DNA of 64,000 nucleotides, taken from contig NZ_CP136865.1 in assembly GCF_045689245.1 (NCBI RefSeq), forward strand, positions 1,922,001 to 1,986,000, in the 5' to 3' direction. Each line of letters opens with the position of its first letter. The stretch's first letter is position 1. The position numbers and the translations under genes were made by a program. Below the pieces are notes generated by a model. The model was not told where the DNA came from. It searched no databases and saw only the letters and a list, made by a program, of their open reading frames with translations. This stretch comes from Congregibacter brevis. GTDB taxonomy: Bacteria > Pseudomonadota > Gammaproteobacteria > Pseudomonadales > Halieaceae. This document shows, in pieces, positions 34,297 through 42,625 of the stretch.

Positions 34297-35690
34297 ACCT
34301 CCTAACAATGCTTTCGTCCCCCTTTCGACGCATAGTCCGCTGGCTGCATGGCAGTGTCCTCGGGCGCTATGTGCGAGCGCTCAGTGCGTCCGCGAGGATC
34401 AGTTTGTCGATCCTATTGGGATCGATGGTAGCTATCTTAGGTCTGAGTGCGTTTTCCAGTCCTGAATTGGAGGTAGATGCGACTCCCGAGGCCATTCCCG
34501 TCGTTGCGCGGCCTGCGGAACTTGAATCGCTCTCTCCTGAGATACATGTCTTTGGGCGTGTGGAGAATCCGAATACAACAGCCTTACGGGCCGCCACGCT
34601 AGCCTACGTGACTCAGGTCAATGTGCGAGAGGGTCAAAAGGTGGCTGCTGGAGATCTCTTGCTGCGCCTTGACGATCGAGACGCGCAGTTATCGGTTCGC
34701 CGCAATGAGGCTGCGCTTACAGAGGCTCGAGGCGAGTATGAGCGCCTTCAAGCGCAACAGGGAGCTGAAACGAAGAACGCTGAGCATCAGCGACGGCTTT
34801 TTGAGCTGACGGTTAAAAGGCAAGAGCGATTTCAGACACTGTATAAAAAAGGGCAGATTTCCGTCACGGACTACGATGCGCTTGAGCAGCAGCGTCTGGA
34901 AATGGAAATGGCGCTGAACCAACAGGAAATGTTGCTCGCCAGCCACAAAGCGCAGCGTGCCTCGACGCAGGCTAGGGTTACCCGTGCGGAAACCGATCTT
35001 CAGGAAAGTATGCTGAACCTTGAGCGTCTATCTCTGGTCGCGCCGTTTGACGGAACTGTGATAGCAATTGACGCCGCGATAGGCGCCAGGATCGACGCAG
35101 GCCAAACAGTAATGTCTTTGTTTAACACCGATTCACAGCAAGTTCGCGTATCTCTTCCTGAGCGCGACGCTACGGCATTGCATGCCGCTGTGAGCAACGG
35201 TCAGGGCATAGGCGCAGATGCTCGAGTGGGCGGTGAGTGGGTAAGGCTGGAGCTACTGGAAATAGGTGCTCAAGTTCGCAGTGGACGAGCGGGTACTGAC
35301 GTCTTGTTTGCATCGCCGGCTAATAGCGAGTTAGCGCTGGGTCGCGCAGTGGATGTGCGGATTACCTTACCTCCCCAAGAGGGTCTGATTGAGGTGCCTC
35401 TACAAAGCGTCTACGCCGACCGTATTGTGTACACCGTTGAGGACGAAATGCTCAAGTCTGTGGATATCCAACGTATAGGTATTCGCGAGGATTCTGAGGG
35501 CAATATGAGCCTTTTGATCCGTGCGAACGATCTCAAGGCTGGTGAGCCCCTCGTAGTGTCGTCACTCAGCAGAGCGGGGTCGGGCGCACGAGTCACGATT
35601 CTTGGTGCTCAGGATTCAGAAACGGATATAGATTCAACGCTTGATGCTTTGGAGGCGCTCGATGCTCCCGAGGCCCTGGTGGTCCGCTAA
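34293..35690 (+). CDS. Efflux RND periplasmic adaptor subunit (system 1)
   Basis: Membrane-fusion (adaptor) protein of 465 residues. A basic start and one hydrophobic segment (SARISLSILLGSMVAILGLSAF) anchor it in the inner membrane. The order is the usual one: barrel-sandwich half (TLAYVTQVNVREGQKVAAGDLLLRLDDRD), a long alpha-hairpin coiled coil (about 125-230, rich in Gln/Glu), the second half (SLVAPFDGTVIAIDAAIGARIDAG) and a beta-barrel plus C-terminal domain. It starts within the stop of the permease gene. The C-terminal 30 residues are acidic (DTDIDSTLDALEALD-like), which is not usual. It is expected to link the pump to an outer-membrane channel. Confidence 0.9.
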   Translation: MNLLTMLSSPFRRIVRWLHGSVLGRYVRALSASARISLSILLGSMVAILGLSAFSSPELEVDATPEAIPVVARPAELESLSPEIHVFGRVENPNTTALRAATLAYVTQVNVREGQKVAAGDLLLRLDDRDAQLSVRRNEAALTEARGEYERLQAQQGAETKNAEHQRRLFELTVKRQERFQTLYKKGQISVTDYDALEQQRLEMEMALNQQEMLLASHKAQRASTQARVTRAETDLQESMLNLERLSLVAPFDGTVIAIDAAIGARIDAGQTVMSLFNTDSQQVRVSLPERDATALHAAVSNGQGIGADARVGGEWVRLELLEIGAQVRSGRAGTDVLFASPANSELALGRAVDVRITLPPQEGLIEVPLQSVYADRIVYTVEDEMLKSVDIQRIGIREDSEGNMSLLIRANDLKAGEPLVVSSLSRAGSGARVTILGAQDSETDIDSTLDALEALDAPEALVVR

Positions 35691-35746
35691 AAAAAACCGA
35701 CGTGCAGCATGGGCGATAGCGGAAGCGCTCCCTAAAGCCCCTGCAA

Positions 35747-35820
35747 GTTGTTGTTGAATGTGGGAACATGAAGAGCTTCTTGCTTGTAGATAGAGGCTTT
35801 CACATTCATGCAACAACAAA
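35747..35820 (+). promoter_or_regulatory. Inverted repeat that could fold over the start codon at 35808
   Basis: Left arm GTTGTTGTTGAATGTG (35747-35762) can pair with CACATTC (35801-35807) and AACAACAA (35812-35819), giving stems of 7 and 8 bp around a 4-base bulge ATGC (35808-35811) that holds the start codon. The loop holds TAGAGG, the likely ribosome site. In the mRNA this would form a hairpin over the initiation region of the dienelactone-hydrolase-like gene. A functional switch is inference only; the arms are low complexity because the start encodes Gln-Gln-Gln. Confidence 0.3.
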
Positions 35821-36719
35821 CCATGCAACAACGATCTTTACAGCAACACGAGATAGATGATCAGGTTTTTGAGCTCTATGACGAATATTGTCATGGCAAA
35901 CTCAATCGCAGACAGTTTTTTGAGCGCGCTGCAGCCCTAACGATTGCCGGCGCCTCCGCGCTGAGCATGGCCAAGGCGTTGATTCCCAACTACGCCAAAG
36001 CACAGGAAGTGCTGTTCACGGACGAGCGTATCAAAGCGACCTGGATTGACTATGAGTCCCCTGGGGGAAGCTCAGGCGCGATGCGTGGATATCTCGCACA
36101 GCCGGTCGGAGACGGCCCTTTTCCCGCGGTATTGGTTATGCACGAAAACCGTGGCCTCAATCCTTACATACAAGATGTCGCTCGTCGCTTTGCTGTCGCT
36201 GGTTTTCTCGCTCTTGCGCCTGATGGTTTGGCACCTATTGGAGGCTACCCGGGTAACGACGATGATGGCCGCGCGATGCAGCGAACGCTTGACCAGGCCA
36301 AGCTTCGCCAAGATATGGTGAACAGTGCACGGTTCGTCAAACGTCACCCCCTTTCCACGGGTAAGTTAGCGGCCACGGGCTTTTGCTGGGGTGGCGGTAC
36401 GACCAATTTTCTCGCCACCGAGCTGGGTGATGAACTCCAGGCAGCGGCACCATTTTATGGCGCTGCGGCTGATACGGCGAAGGTTCCAAACATCAGTGCT
36501 GCGGTGCAGGTGCATTACGCCGAGAACGACGAACGGGTCAACGCCATGCGAGCGGATTACGAATCGGCTCTAGTAGCCCACGGTGCGACTTACGAAATGC
36601 ATGTGTACCCAGGAACGCGCCACGGCTTTCACAACTACTCTACGCCTCGTTATGACGTAGAGGCAGCGAAGCTCGCCTGGACCAGGATGGTGGCTTTTTT
36701 CCATCAACACCTGGCTTGA
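35808..36719 (+). CDS. Dienelactone hydrolase family protein with twin-arginine-like leader
   Basis: Product of 303 residues. After a Gln-rich start, NRRQFFERAAALTIAGASALSMAKAL looks like a Tat leader placed about 35 residues in, a pattern seen in exported dienelactone-hydrolase-like proteins. The hydrolase domain (about 60-300) has VLVMHENRGLNPYIQDVARRF, the nucleophile elbow GFCWGGG with Cys as nucleophile, acid in ENDERVN and base in GTRHGFHNY. The family hydrolyses dienelactones and related esters; substrate here is unknown. A second ATG at 35823 is in frame; the first is used because both lie in the same Gln-rich start and neither is excluded. Confidence 0.85.
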   Translation: MQQQTMQQRSLQQHEIDDQVFELYDEYCHGKLNRRQFFERAAALTIAGASALSMAKALIPNYAKAQEVLFTDERIKATWIDYESPGGSSGAMRGYLAQPVGDGPFPAVLVMHENRGLNPYIQDVARRFAVAGFLALAPDGLAPIGGYPGNDDDGRAMQRTLDQAKLRQDMVNSARFVKRHPLSTGKLAATGFCWGGGTTNFLATELGDELQAAAPFYGAAADTAKVPNISAAVQVHYAENDERVNAMRADYESALVAHGATYEMHVYPGTRHGFHNYSTPRYDVEAAKLAWTRMVAFFHQHLA

Positions 36720-36912
36720 TAGCACCGCGTTCGGCATTCGGCTAAGCTGAGCAATAGAAGGGTAGCTGGGAGTCCAGGTCACGGGGCGTTCAGAGCGTGG
36801 AAAGTACTCGAAACAGGCTATGCAGGATCAATAAATACTAGTGTTTGCCTGCTTGAGCTTAAAAACAGTTTGGTGAGTGAAAGACAAGCGAATAATTTTG
36901 AGGGAGAGAATA

Positions 36913-38469
36913 ATGGTGTTAAAAAAACTCATGGGTGCGTTTGCCACGTTTGCGTTGGCGGCGGCAAGTTTCACCGCCGCCGCGGCTGATAAGCCAAACA
37001 TCCTGGTCATCTGGGGCGATGATGTAGGTCAGTCCAATATCAGCGCTTATACCCGCGGTGTAATGGGATATCAGACGCCGAACATCGATCGCATAGCCAG
37101 TGAGGGCATGTTGTTCACCGACTATTACGGTGAGCAGTCCTGCACTGCCGGTCGATCTTCATTCATCATGGGGCAGTCAGTTTTTCGGACAGGCTTATCA
37201 AAAGTTGGTTTGCCCGGCGCTGAGTTGGGTATGCAGGAAGAAGATCCTACTATTGCCGGACTGCTGAAAAACCATGGCTATGTAACGGGCCAGTTCGGTA
37301 AGAATCACCTAGGCGATAAAGACGAGCACCTGCCCAGTAACCATGGTTTTGATGAGTTCTTTGGGAACCTCTACCACTTGAATGCTGAGGAAGAGCCCGA
37401 GAATTACGATTATCCAACTGACCCGGAATTCCGTCGCAAGTATGGCCCTAGAGGGGTCATCAACTCCTTTGCCGATGGCCGAATCGAGGATACGGGCCCT
37501 CTCACTAAAAAACGTATGGAGACAGTCGATGATGAAACCGTCGCTGCCGCCAAAGCTTTTATTGAGAAGTCTGTGGCAGATGACAAGCCGTTTTTCGTGT
37601 GGTGGAGCGGTACCAGAATGCACTTTCGCACGCACGTTGCGGACAACAAGATGTCGTCCTGTAAAGCGATGTATCCGCGAGCAGATGAATACACCTGCGG
37701 CATGGTTGAGCATGATCTGCACATCGGAGAATTTTTAACGCTCCTTGATGACCTGGGCATCGCGGATAACACTTTGGTGTTTTACTCCACCGATAACGGC
37801 GTGCACATGAATACCTGGCCTGACGCGGGTATGACGCCTTTCCGTGGAGAGAAGAATACCAATTGGGAAGGCGGCTGGCGTGTACCTGCAGCGGTTCGGT
37901 GGCCTGGCAAAATTGAGGCGGGATCCGTCTCCAACGAGATCATGCACCACATGGACTGGTTGCCTACGTTTCTTGCGGCGGCGGGCGAGCCTGACGTGAA
38001 GAGCAAGCTGCTAGAGGGTCATCGCGCCATTGGGCGTAAGTACAAGGTGCATCTGGATGGTTATAATTTCTTACCGTTCCTCACGGGGGAAACCACAGAG
38101 ACGCCACGAAACGAGATCTTTTACTTCTCCGACGATGGTGATCTGATGGCGCTGCGTTACAACGACTGGAAGCTGGTGTTCCTGGAGCAGCGTGTTGCCC
38201 AGACCTTGCAAGCTTGGTCTGAGCCTTTTGTCGAATTGCGACTGCCACTGATTTTTAATCTGCGACGGGATCCTTATGAACGGGCTCAACTGACCTCCAA
38301 TACCTATTACGATTGGATGATTGATCGCGCCTATCTGCTGGTCCCTGCCCAAGACTATGTGGGGCAATTCTTAACGACTTTTCAGAAGTACCCTCCTAGA
38401 CAAAAGGCGGCAAGCTTCTCTCTGGAACAGGTGATGGAAAAACTCACTTCGCCACCAGGGGCTCCATGA
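36913..38469 (+). CDS. Arylsulfatase (type I sulfatase family), exported
   Basis: Product of 518 residues from the ATG at 36913, preferred over 36877 because GGGAGAG lies 6 bp upstream and a clean signal peptide follows (VLKKLMGAFATFALAAASFTAAAA). The sulfatase core starts KPNILVIWGDDVG with the metal Asp pair. The active-site motif C-T-A-G-R (Cys77) fits C-x-(A/P)-x-R, so Cys77 should be converted to formylglycine. HMDWLPTF and GQFGKNHLGD are further signatures. No formylglycine-generating or anaerobic maturase gene is in the window. It acts on sulfate esters in the periplasm, such as those of algal polymers; the substrate is not known. Confidence 0.9.
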   Translation: MVLKKLMGAFATFALAAASFTAAAADKPNILVIWGDDVGQSNISAYTRGVMGYQTPNIDRIASEGMLFTDYYGEQSCTAGRSSFIMGQSVFRTGLSKVGLPGAELGMQEEDPTIAGLLKNHGYVTGQFGKNHLGDKDEHLPSNHGFDEFFGNLYHLNAEEEPENYDYPTDPEFRRKYGPRGVINSFADGRIEDTGPLTKKRMETVDDETVAAAKAFIEKSVADDKPFFVWWSGTRMHFRTHVADNKMSSCKAMYPRADEYTCGMVEHDLHIGEFLTLLDDLGIADNTLVFYSTDNGVHMNTWPDAGMTPFRGEKNTNWEGGWRVPAAVRWPGKIEAGSVSNEIMHHMDWLPTFLAAAGEPDVKSKLLEGHRAIGRKYKVHLDGYNFLPFLTGETTETPRNEIFYFSDDGDLMALRYNDWKLVFLEQRVAQTLQAWSEPFVELRLPLIFNLRRDPYERAQLTSNTYYDWMIDRAYLLVPAQDYVGQFLTTFQKYPPRQKAASFSLEQVMEKLTSPPGAP

Positions 38470-38502
38470 AGATGAGTGCTTGAGTATCGATGTTTCGAAG
38501 TA

Positions 38503-38524
38503 GGGGCCTGAGGGCCCCTTTTTT
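38503..38524 (+). terminator. Rho-independent terminator after the arylsulfatase gene
   Basis: A perfect 6-bp G/C stem (GGGGCC / GGCCCC) with a TGAG loop is followed directly by six T. It lies 34 bp after the arylsulfatase stop and reads on the plus strand. Confidence 0.85.
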
Positions 38525-38550
38525 GTGGCAGATTACTAATCAGCGGCTTC

Positions 38551-38738
38551 TGGACGACTAGCACTACTTACTGCGCTCGCTAGGGTGGGGGACGCTTGCT
38601 CCGTAAGTAGTGCTAGTCGTCCAAGTTTGGAGCTACGAAAGTGCCTTGTGTCATCGGCATCGGCATCGGCATTGGCACCGACGGCAGGCAAGCTGCTGCT
38701 ATGCGCGAAGCGAGCGTCCCCCAATCTAGCGAGAGCAG
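38551..38738. repeat. Nested inverted-repeat element of unknown nature
   Basis: Two inverted repeats are interlocked in the convergent gap between the arylsulfatase and ridA-like genes. A perfect 21-bp repeat has arms 38551-38571 and 38603-38623 (left core GACGACTAGCACTACTTA), spaced by 31 bp. A 25-bp repeat has arms 38571-38595 and 38714-38738, matching at 22 of 25. Between them are four tandem copies of a CATCGG-like hexamer (38652-38675), the last being CATTGG. Neither arm ends in a T-run, so they are not standard terminators. No transposase gene is present. It could be a MITE or REP-like element, a structured RNA, or a remnant; I cannot tell. Confidence 0.6.
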
Positions 38739-38836
38739 CGGATCGGAGCAGCTTGCCGGACTCGAGAGGCTATCGGATCAGGGCAGCCTGCCGAATTCGA
38801 GAGCTTAGCGAATCGGAGCAGCTTGCCGGATAGGAG
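38737..38836. repeat. 35-bp imperfect tandem repeats (about 2.9 copies)
   Basis: Copies at 38737-38771, 38772-38806 and 38807-38836 follow each other with an exact 35-bp period. The core GGAGCAGCTTGCCGGA is identical in copies 1 and 3; copies 1 and 2 match at 27 of 35. An inverted copy of AGCAGCTTGCC is at 38687-38697, inside the neighbouring inverted-repeat element. The array ends at a GTGAC-TAGC-GTCAC palindrome (38836-38849), just before the stop of the ridA-like gene. There are no variable spacers, so it is not a CRISPR array. Confidence 0.6.
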
Positions 38837-38867
38837 TGACTAGCGTCACGCTGACAAGTACCTTGCT

Positions 38868-39491
38868 CTATGGAGTTGTTTCGCCATCGACTTCGACAAT
38901 CATCTCTATCTCCACAGCCTGCCCCCGGGGAAGCGATGCCATACCAACGGCTGCTCGGGCGTGGCGACCACGCTCGCCAAAGACTTCCACAATGAGATCG
39001 GAGAAGCCATTGATTACTGCGGGTTGCTCGACGAAGTCAGGGTCAGAATTCACCATGCCCAATACCTTCACCACTCGGGTGACGCGGTTCAGGTCTCCGA
39101 GCATAGCTTTGAGCACGGCCATTTGATTTATGGCGGTGAGCCTAGCCGCCTCATAGCCTTCTTCGATGCTCAGATCTTTGCCGAGTTTGCCGGATACCTC
39201 GCTGCCGTCTGCGCGCTTGGGACCTTTGCCAGCAAGAAAGATGAGATTGCCGGTCTGCACACCATTGACGTAATTGGCGACGGGGCTGGGCGCTGCGGGC
39301 AGCGTGATACCGAGCTCCAAGAGTCTCTCCTCGGGAGAGTGGTTGTCAGCACTGTTCTCGGCGGCTTGCGTGGGGAAGCTGGCCATCATGCAACAGGCTA
39401 CTAGAAGTGTTGTATATCGACGGAGTAACTGCTGGATCTCACTTACTCTGGTCTGGTGCTGTGCTGTGTTGTTACGTTGTCGTATTGGCAA
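38868..39491 (-). CDS. RidA/YjgF-family protein with a signal peptide
   Basis: Product of 207 residues. The C-terminal two thirds are a Rid domain: NYVNGVQTGNLIFLAGKGPK, ARLTAINQMAVLKAMLGDLNRVTRVVKVLGMV, and GRHARAAVGMASLPRGQAVEIEMIVEV, with the Arg of the G-x-H-x-R-x-A-V-G block that in RidA enamine deaminases contacts the substrate. The first 45 residues form a basic stretch and a hydrophobic helix (YTTLLVACCMMASFPTQAAE), predicting export, which is unusual as RidA acts in the cytoplasm on reactive enamines. The start is TTG at 39491, supported by AAGGGAG six bases upstream, overlapping the stop of the RND gene. It is the last gene of the adaptor-RND-Rid operon. Confidence 0.8.
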   Translation of the reverse strand: MPIRQRNNTAQHQTRVSEIQQLLRRYTTLLVACCMMASFPTQAAENSADNHSPEERLLELGITLPAAPSPVANYVNGVQTGNLIFLAGKGPKRADGSEVSGKLGKDLSIEEGYEAARLTAINQMAVLKAMLGDLNRVTRVVKVLGMVNSDPDFVEQPAVINGFSDLIVEVFGERGRHARAAVGMASLPRGQAVEIEMIVEVDGETTP

Positions 39492-39497
39492 AGGGTA

Positions 39498-39504
39498 CTC
39501 CCTT
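39498..39504 (-). promoter_or_regulatory. Ribosome binding site fixing the TTG start of the ridA-like gene
   Basis: AAGGGAG on the minus strand lies 6 bp before TTG at 39491-39489 and overlaps the stop codon of the RND gene. This strong site supports a TTG start and coupled translation. Confidence 0.6.
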
Positions 39505-42500
39505 AAGATTCGTGGCCCAATTTTGTTGCTTCCCGCATCTCAAGATCCAGCGCCTCTGCAGCATGAGATCGTGGACGGGCGAAGCGCGCAACACCAAGAT
39601 ACAGTATGGGAGTGAGGTAGAGAGTAAACAAAGCTGTGAGTCCCAAACCACCAAAGACGACCCAACCCACTGCGGCGCGCGCCTCTGCGCCAGGGCCACT
39701 GGAAAGAATGAGCGGAAGGGCTCCCAGCACCGTTGATACCAGTGTCATGGTGATAGGGCGCAATCTCACCGCCGCGGCCTCAGCTACGGCTTCCTGGACG
39801 TTCCGCCCCTCATCTCTCAGTTGATCGGCAAACTCCACCAGCAAGATTCCATTCTTGGCGATCAGGCCAATCAGCATCACTAGTCCGACCTGTGAGTAAA
39901 TGTTCAGACTTGTCCCCGTGAGGAACAAAGCGAGAATTGCGGACGCTAAGCCGAAGGGTACGACCGCCATGATCACAATGGCGCTGGTAAGGCTTTCGAA
40001 CTGTGCCACTAGGACGAGGAAAACGATGAGCAGGGCAAATCCGTAGGTTATCAGCGTTTCTCGGCTGGATTCTTCTAAGGTGGCTGCCTCGCCCCTCGTC
40101 AGCACTTCAATGTCCTCGGGTATGACTTCGAGGGCAAGCGCTCTCAGCTCATCCACGGCGGTTTGCATGGCCACACCCTGAGCGACGTCCACATCGACCT
40201 CGATGGCCCTCCGCTGCGATTGACGTTCGAGCTCGCTCGCGACGCCTTCTTCAACAATTTCTACCACGCTGGAGAGGGGTACCAGTGCGCCGCTGCCAGC
40301 ACGAACGTAAAGGTTGGCCAAATCCCCGGGGTCATCTACCGCTCGCGCACCGCCCTCAAGCATGATGGGTACCGCCTGGTCGTCGATATTCAGATCAATG
40401 ACGTCAAGGCCATCAATCATCGCTCGGAGGGTTTCCGCCAGTTCCGGAAGCGCAATACCAAGATCCGCGAGTCGTCGACGATCAATGCGCACCGACAGTT
40501 GAGGCTGAGTGGGTTGATAGCCAACCCGAGGGCCACTGACGCTGGTGAGACGATCACGAATTGCGTCCGCGTAATCACGTGCGGCTCTATAGATACGGCT
40601 GTATTCGTTACCAGTGAGAACAATTTTGAGCCCCCCGCCGGATGCGCCGCGGAGGTTGAGACTGTTACTGCTGTAAACACGCGGTCCAGCGCCAGGAAGG
40701 TTTCGTAATATAGGCGCTATCTCCGCGGCTATCTCCTGCTGGCTTCGGGCGCGCTCATCCCAGTGGGCGAGGGGAGCGCTGATGAAAACGAGGTTGGGAT
40801 CATAGCGACCGACCACGGTGTAAAGTGATGTGATTTCACCGCTTTCGACGAGGGGAAGTAACACGTCTTCCATACGATCAGCTTGACGGCTCATGTAGGG
40901 CAAGCCCACGCCATCGGGTCCTCGAGCGAAGATATTGATTTCGCCGCGATCTTCGCTTGGGAGTAACTCCTGATCGAGTTGGAGGTATAGCGCTCCCGCG
41001 CCTCCAGCGCCTAGTAGACAAAGTGCAAGAACAGGCCATGGGTGTGTAAGAACTGCGTGGAGGCTGCGGCTGTAAAAGGCTTGCAGGCTGCCACCCATGC
41101 GCCGCATTTGCCGGTCGAAGCTACCCTCAGTGGAGGTCCCCAGTCGGGCCATTGCAGCCGGTACTAAAGAGAGTGCGACAAAGGATGAGATTGCAACAGC
41201 GACGGCGAGTACAAGGCCAAACTCGCGAAACAAGCGACCGGCCGTTCCAGGCAAAAATGCAATGGGTACGAAGACCGCCACAAGGACGATAGTGGTTGCA
41301 ATAACCGCAAAAAAGACCTGCCTTGTGCCTAGTACGGCGGATGCATTGGCGCCTAAACCCTGTTGGCGACGGCGCTGGATGTTCTCGAGCACAACAATCG
41401 CGTCATCCACAATGAGTCCAGTTGCGAGCACCAAAGCGAGTAGAGTGAGAATATTGATAGAAAAGCCGAGCATCCAAATCGCTGCGGCTGTGCCCAACAG
41501 GGACACGGGTATGGCGATCGCAGGGACGAGGGTTAACCGCCAAGAACCGGAAAACACTCTAATGGTGGCAACAACAACCAGTACGGCGAGGAGCAAACTT
41601 AGTAAAACTTCTTTGACAGCTCCGCGAATAAAGATCGCATTGTCAGAAATCTTTTCAAGGGTTAGATCATCAAAGCGGGCGTTGAGTTGAGCGATAGCCC
41701 GGTCAGCGCCGGCGGCGATTTCAATGGTGTTGGAGCCTGCTTGGCGCACTACGCCGATGCCTACTACCCGCTGACCATTCAGGCGCACGATAGATTCAGC
41801 GTCGGCGGGGGAGAAGGCGACGTCTGCAACGTCACCAATACGTACCGTGCCCGTGATGATCGTATCGGAAACTTGTGCCTCGGTGACCACGGAGGCGTCT
41901 GCTCGAACCAGCAGCTGTTGGTCACCTCCGCGAAAGCTGCCCGCAGGCACATCCAGGGGCGCATCACGCAACACCGCAGCGACATCGCTTACCGTTAGTC
42001 CATAACTCGCTAGGCGAAGAGGATCAATGATGACGCGCAGTGTTCTCTGTCGACTGCCAAACAGCGGTACGTCGGCGACACCGGGGAGCGCTAGAAACGC
42101 GGGCACAATGTCCTGTTCAACGATCCTAGTTAAGGCTTCTTCACTGTAGCGCGTCGTACGTACAGCAACGCGCACAACCTCTTCGGCATCCTCGTCCGCT
42201 TTGTAAACCGCTAGCTGTTCAACGTCATCGGGAAGGTCGCGGACGGTTTGACTGATTGCTTCGCGAACGTCGGTGGCTGCGCGGTCAAGGTTATATCCCG
42301 GCCCAAACTCGGCGCGGATACGGGTACTGTTTTCCTCGCTGGATGAGCGAATGTCGGTCACGCCCGACACTCTAGCGACAGCACCCTCTAGAATACGTGT
42401 TACTTCTGCATCCATGGTTTCAGGCGAGCCGCCGGGAAGTTGAGCCCGAACGTTAATGATTGGTCGGTCCACGTCCGGGAGTTCTCGAACCTCGATGGCG

Positions 42501-42619
42501 AGAAGTGCAGCCAGACCAGCGATTGCGATGAGCATGTTCATCACCGCCACTAACCATGGGCGTCGAACGCCTAGTGCCGGAAGATCGTTACCACTATTGC
42601 TGAGTTCAGAGTTGCTCAT
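39503..42619 (-). CDS. Efflux RND transporter permease subunit (system 2)
   Basis: Inner-membrane pump of 1038 residues, twelve helices in two repeats with two large periplasmic domains. The N-terminal RPWLVAVMNMLIAIAGLAALLAIEVRELPDVDRP is typical of the MexF/AcrB-like HAE group, and helix 4 keeps the acidic pair (ATGLIVDDAIVVLENI). Late signatures include SQVGLVMLIGLIAKNGILLVEF. It overlaps the ridA-like ribosome site downstream and is preceded by the adaptor gene (6-bp gap). No outer-membrane partner is in the window; the substrate is unknown. Confidence 0.9.
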   Translation of the reverse strand: MSNSELSNSGNDLPALGVRRPWLVAVMNMLIAIAGLAALLAIEVRELPDVDRPIINVRAQLPGGSPETMDAEVTRILEGAVARVSGVTDIRSSSEENSTRIRAEFGPGYNLDRAATDVREAISQTVRDLPDDVEQLAVYKADEDAEEVVRVAVRTTRYSEEALTRIVEQDIVPAFLALPGVADVPLFGSRQRTLRVIIDPLRLASYGLTVSDVAAVLRDAPLDVPAGSFRGGDQQLLVRADASVVTEAQVSDTIITGTVRIGDVADVAFSPADAESIVRLNGQRVVGIGVVRQAGSNTIEIAAGADRAIAQLNARFDDLTLEKISDNAIFIRGAVKEVLLSLLLAVLVVVATIRVFSGSWRLTLVPAIAIPVSLLGTAAAIWMLGFSINILTLLALVLATGLIVDDAIVVLENIQRRRQQGLGANASAVLGTRQVFFAVIATTIVLVAVFVPIAFLPGTAGRLFREFGLVLAVAVAISSFVALSLVPAAMARLGTSTEGSFDRQMRRMGGSLQAFYSRSLHAVLTHPWPVLALCLLGAGGAGALYLQLDQELLPSEDRGEINIFARGPDGVGLPYMSRQADRMEDVLLPLVESGEITSLYTVVGRYDPNLVFISAPLAHWDERARSQQEIAAEIAPILRNLPGAGPRVYSSNSLNLRGASGGGLKIVLTGNEYSRIYRAARDYADAIRDRLTSVSGPRVGYQPTQPQLSVRIDRRRLADLGIALPELAETLRAMIDGLDVIDLNIDDQAVPIMLEGGARAVDDPGDLANLYVRAGSGALVPLSSVVEIVEEGVASELERQSQRRAIEVDVDVAQGVAMQTAVDELRALALEVIPEDIEVLTRGEAATLEESSRETLITYGFALLIVFLVLVAQFESLTSAIVIMAVVPFGLASAILALFLTGTSLNIYSQVGLVMLIGLIAKNGILLVEFADQLRDEGRNVQEAVAEAAAVRLRPITMTLVSTVLGALPLILSSGPGAEARAAVGWVVFGGLGLTALFTLYLTPILYLGVARFARPRSHAAEALDLEMREATKLGHES

Positions 42620-42625
42620 GATGCG

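Noticed and set aside
38536..38833. Two overlapping small open frames (both starting MGDA) in the repeat-rich gap
   Set aside because: Both arise because the DNA is an inverted repeat; the products are low complexity with no ribosome site or family pattern.
38737..38836. 35-bp period repeats as a CRISPR array
   Set aside because: There are fewer than three copies, they abut with no variable spacers, and no cas gene is present.
41097..41690. 197-codon frame opposite the second RND permease gene
   Set aside because: Low-complexity Thr/Ala/Ser-rich product typical of an antisense shadow; the minus-strand pump is intact.
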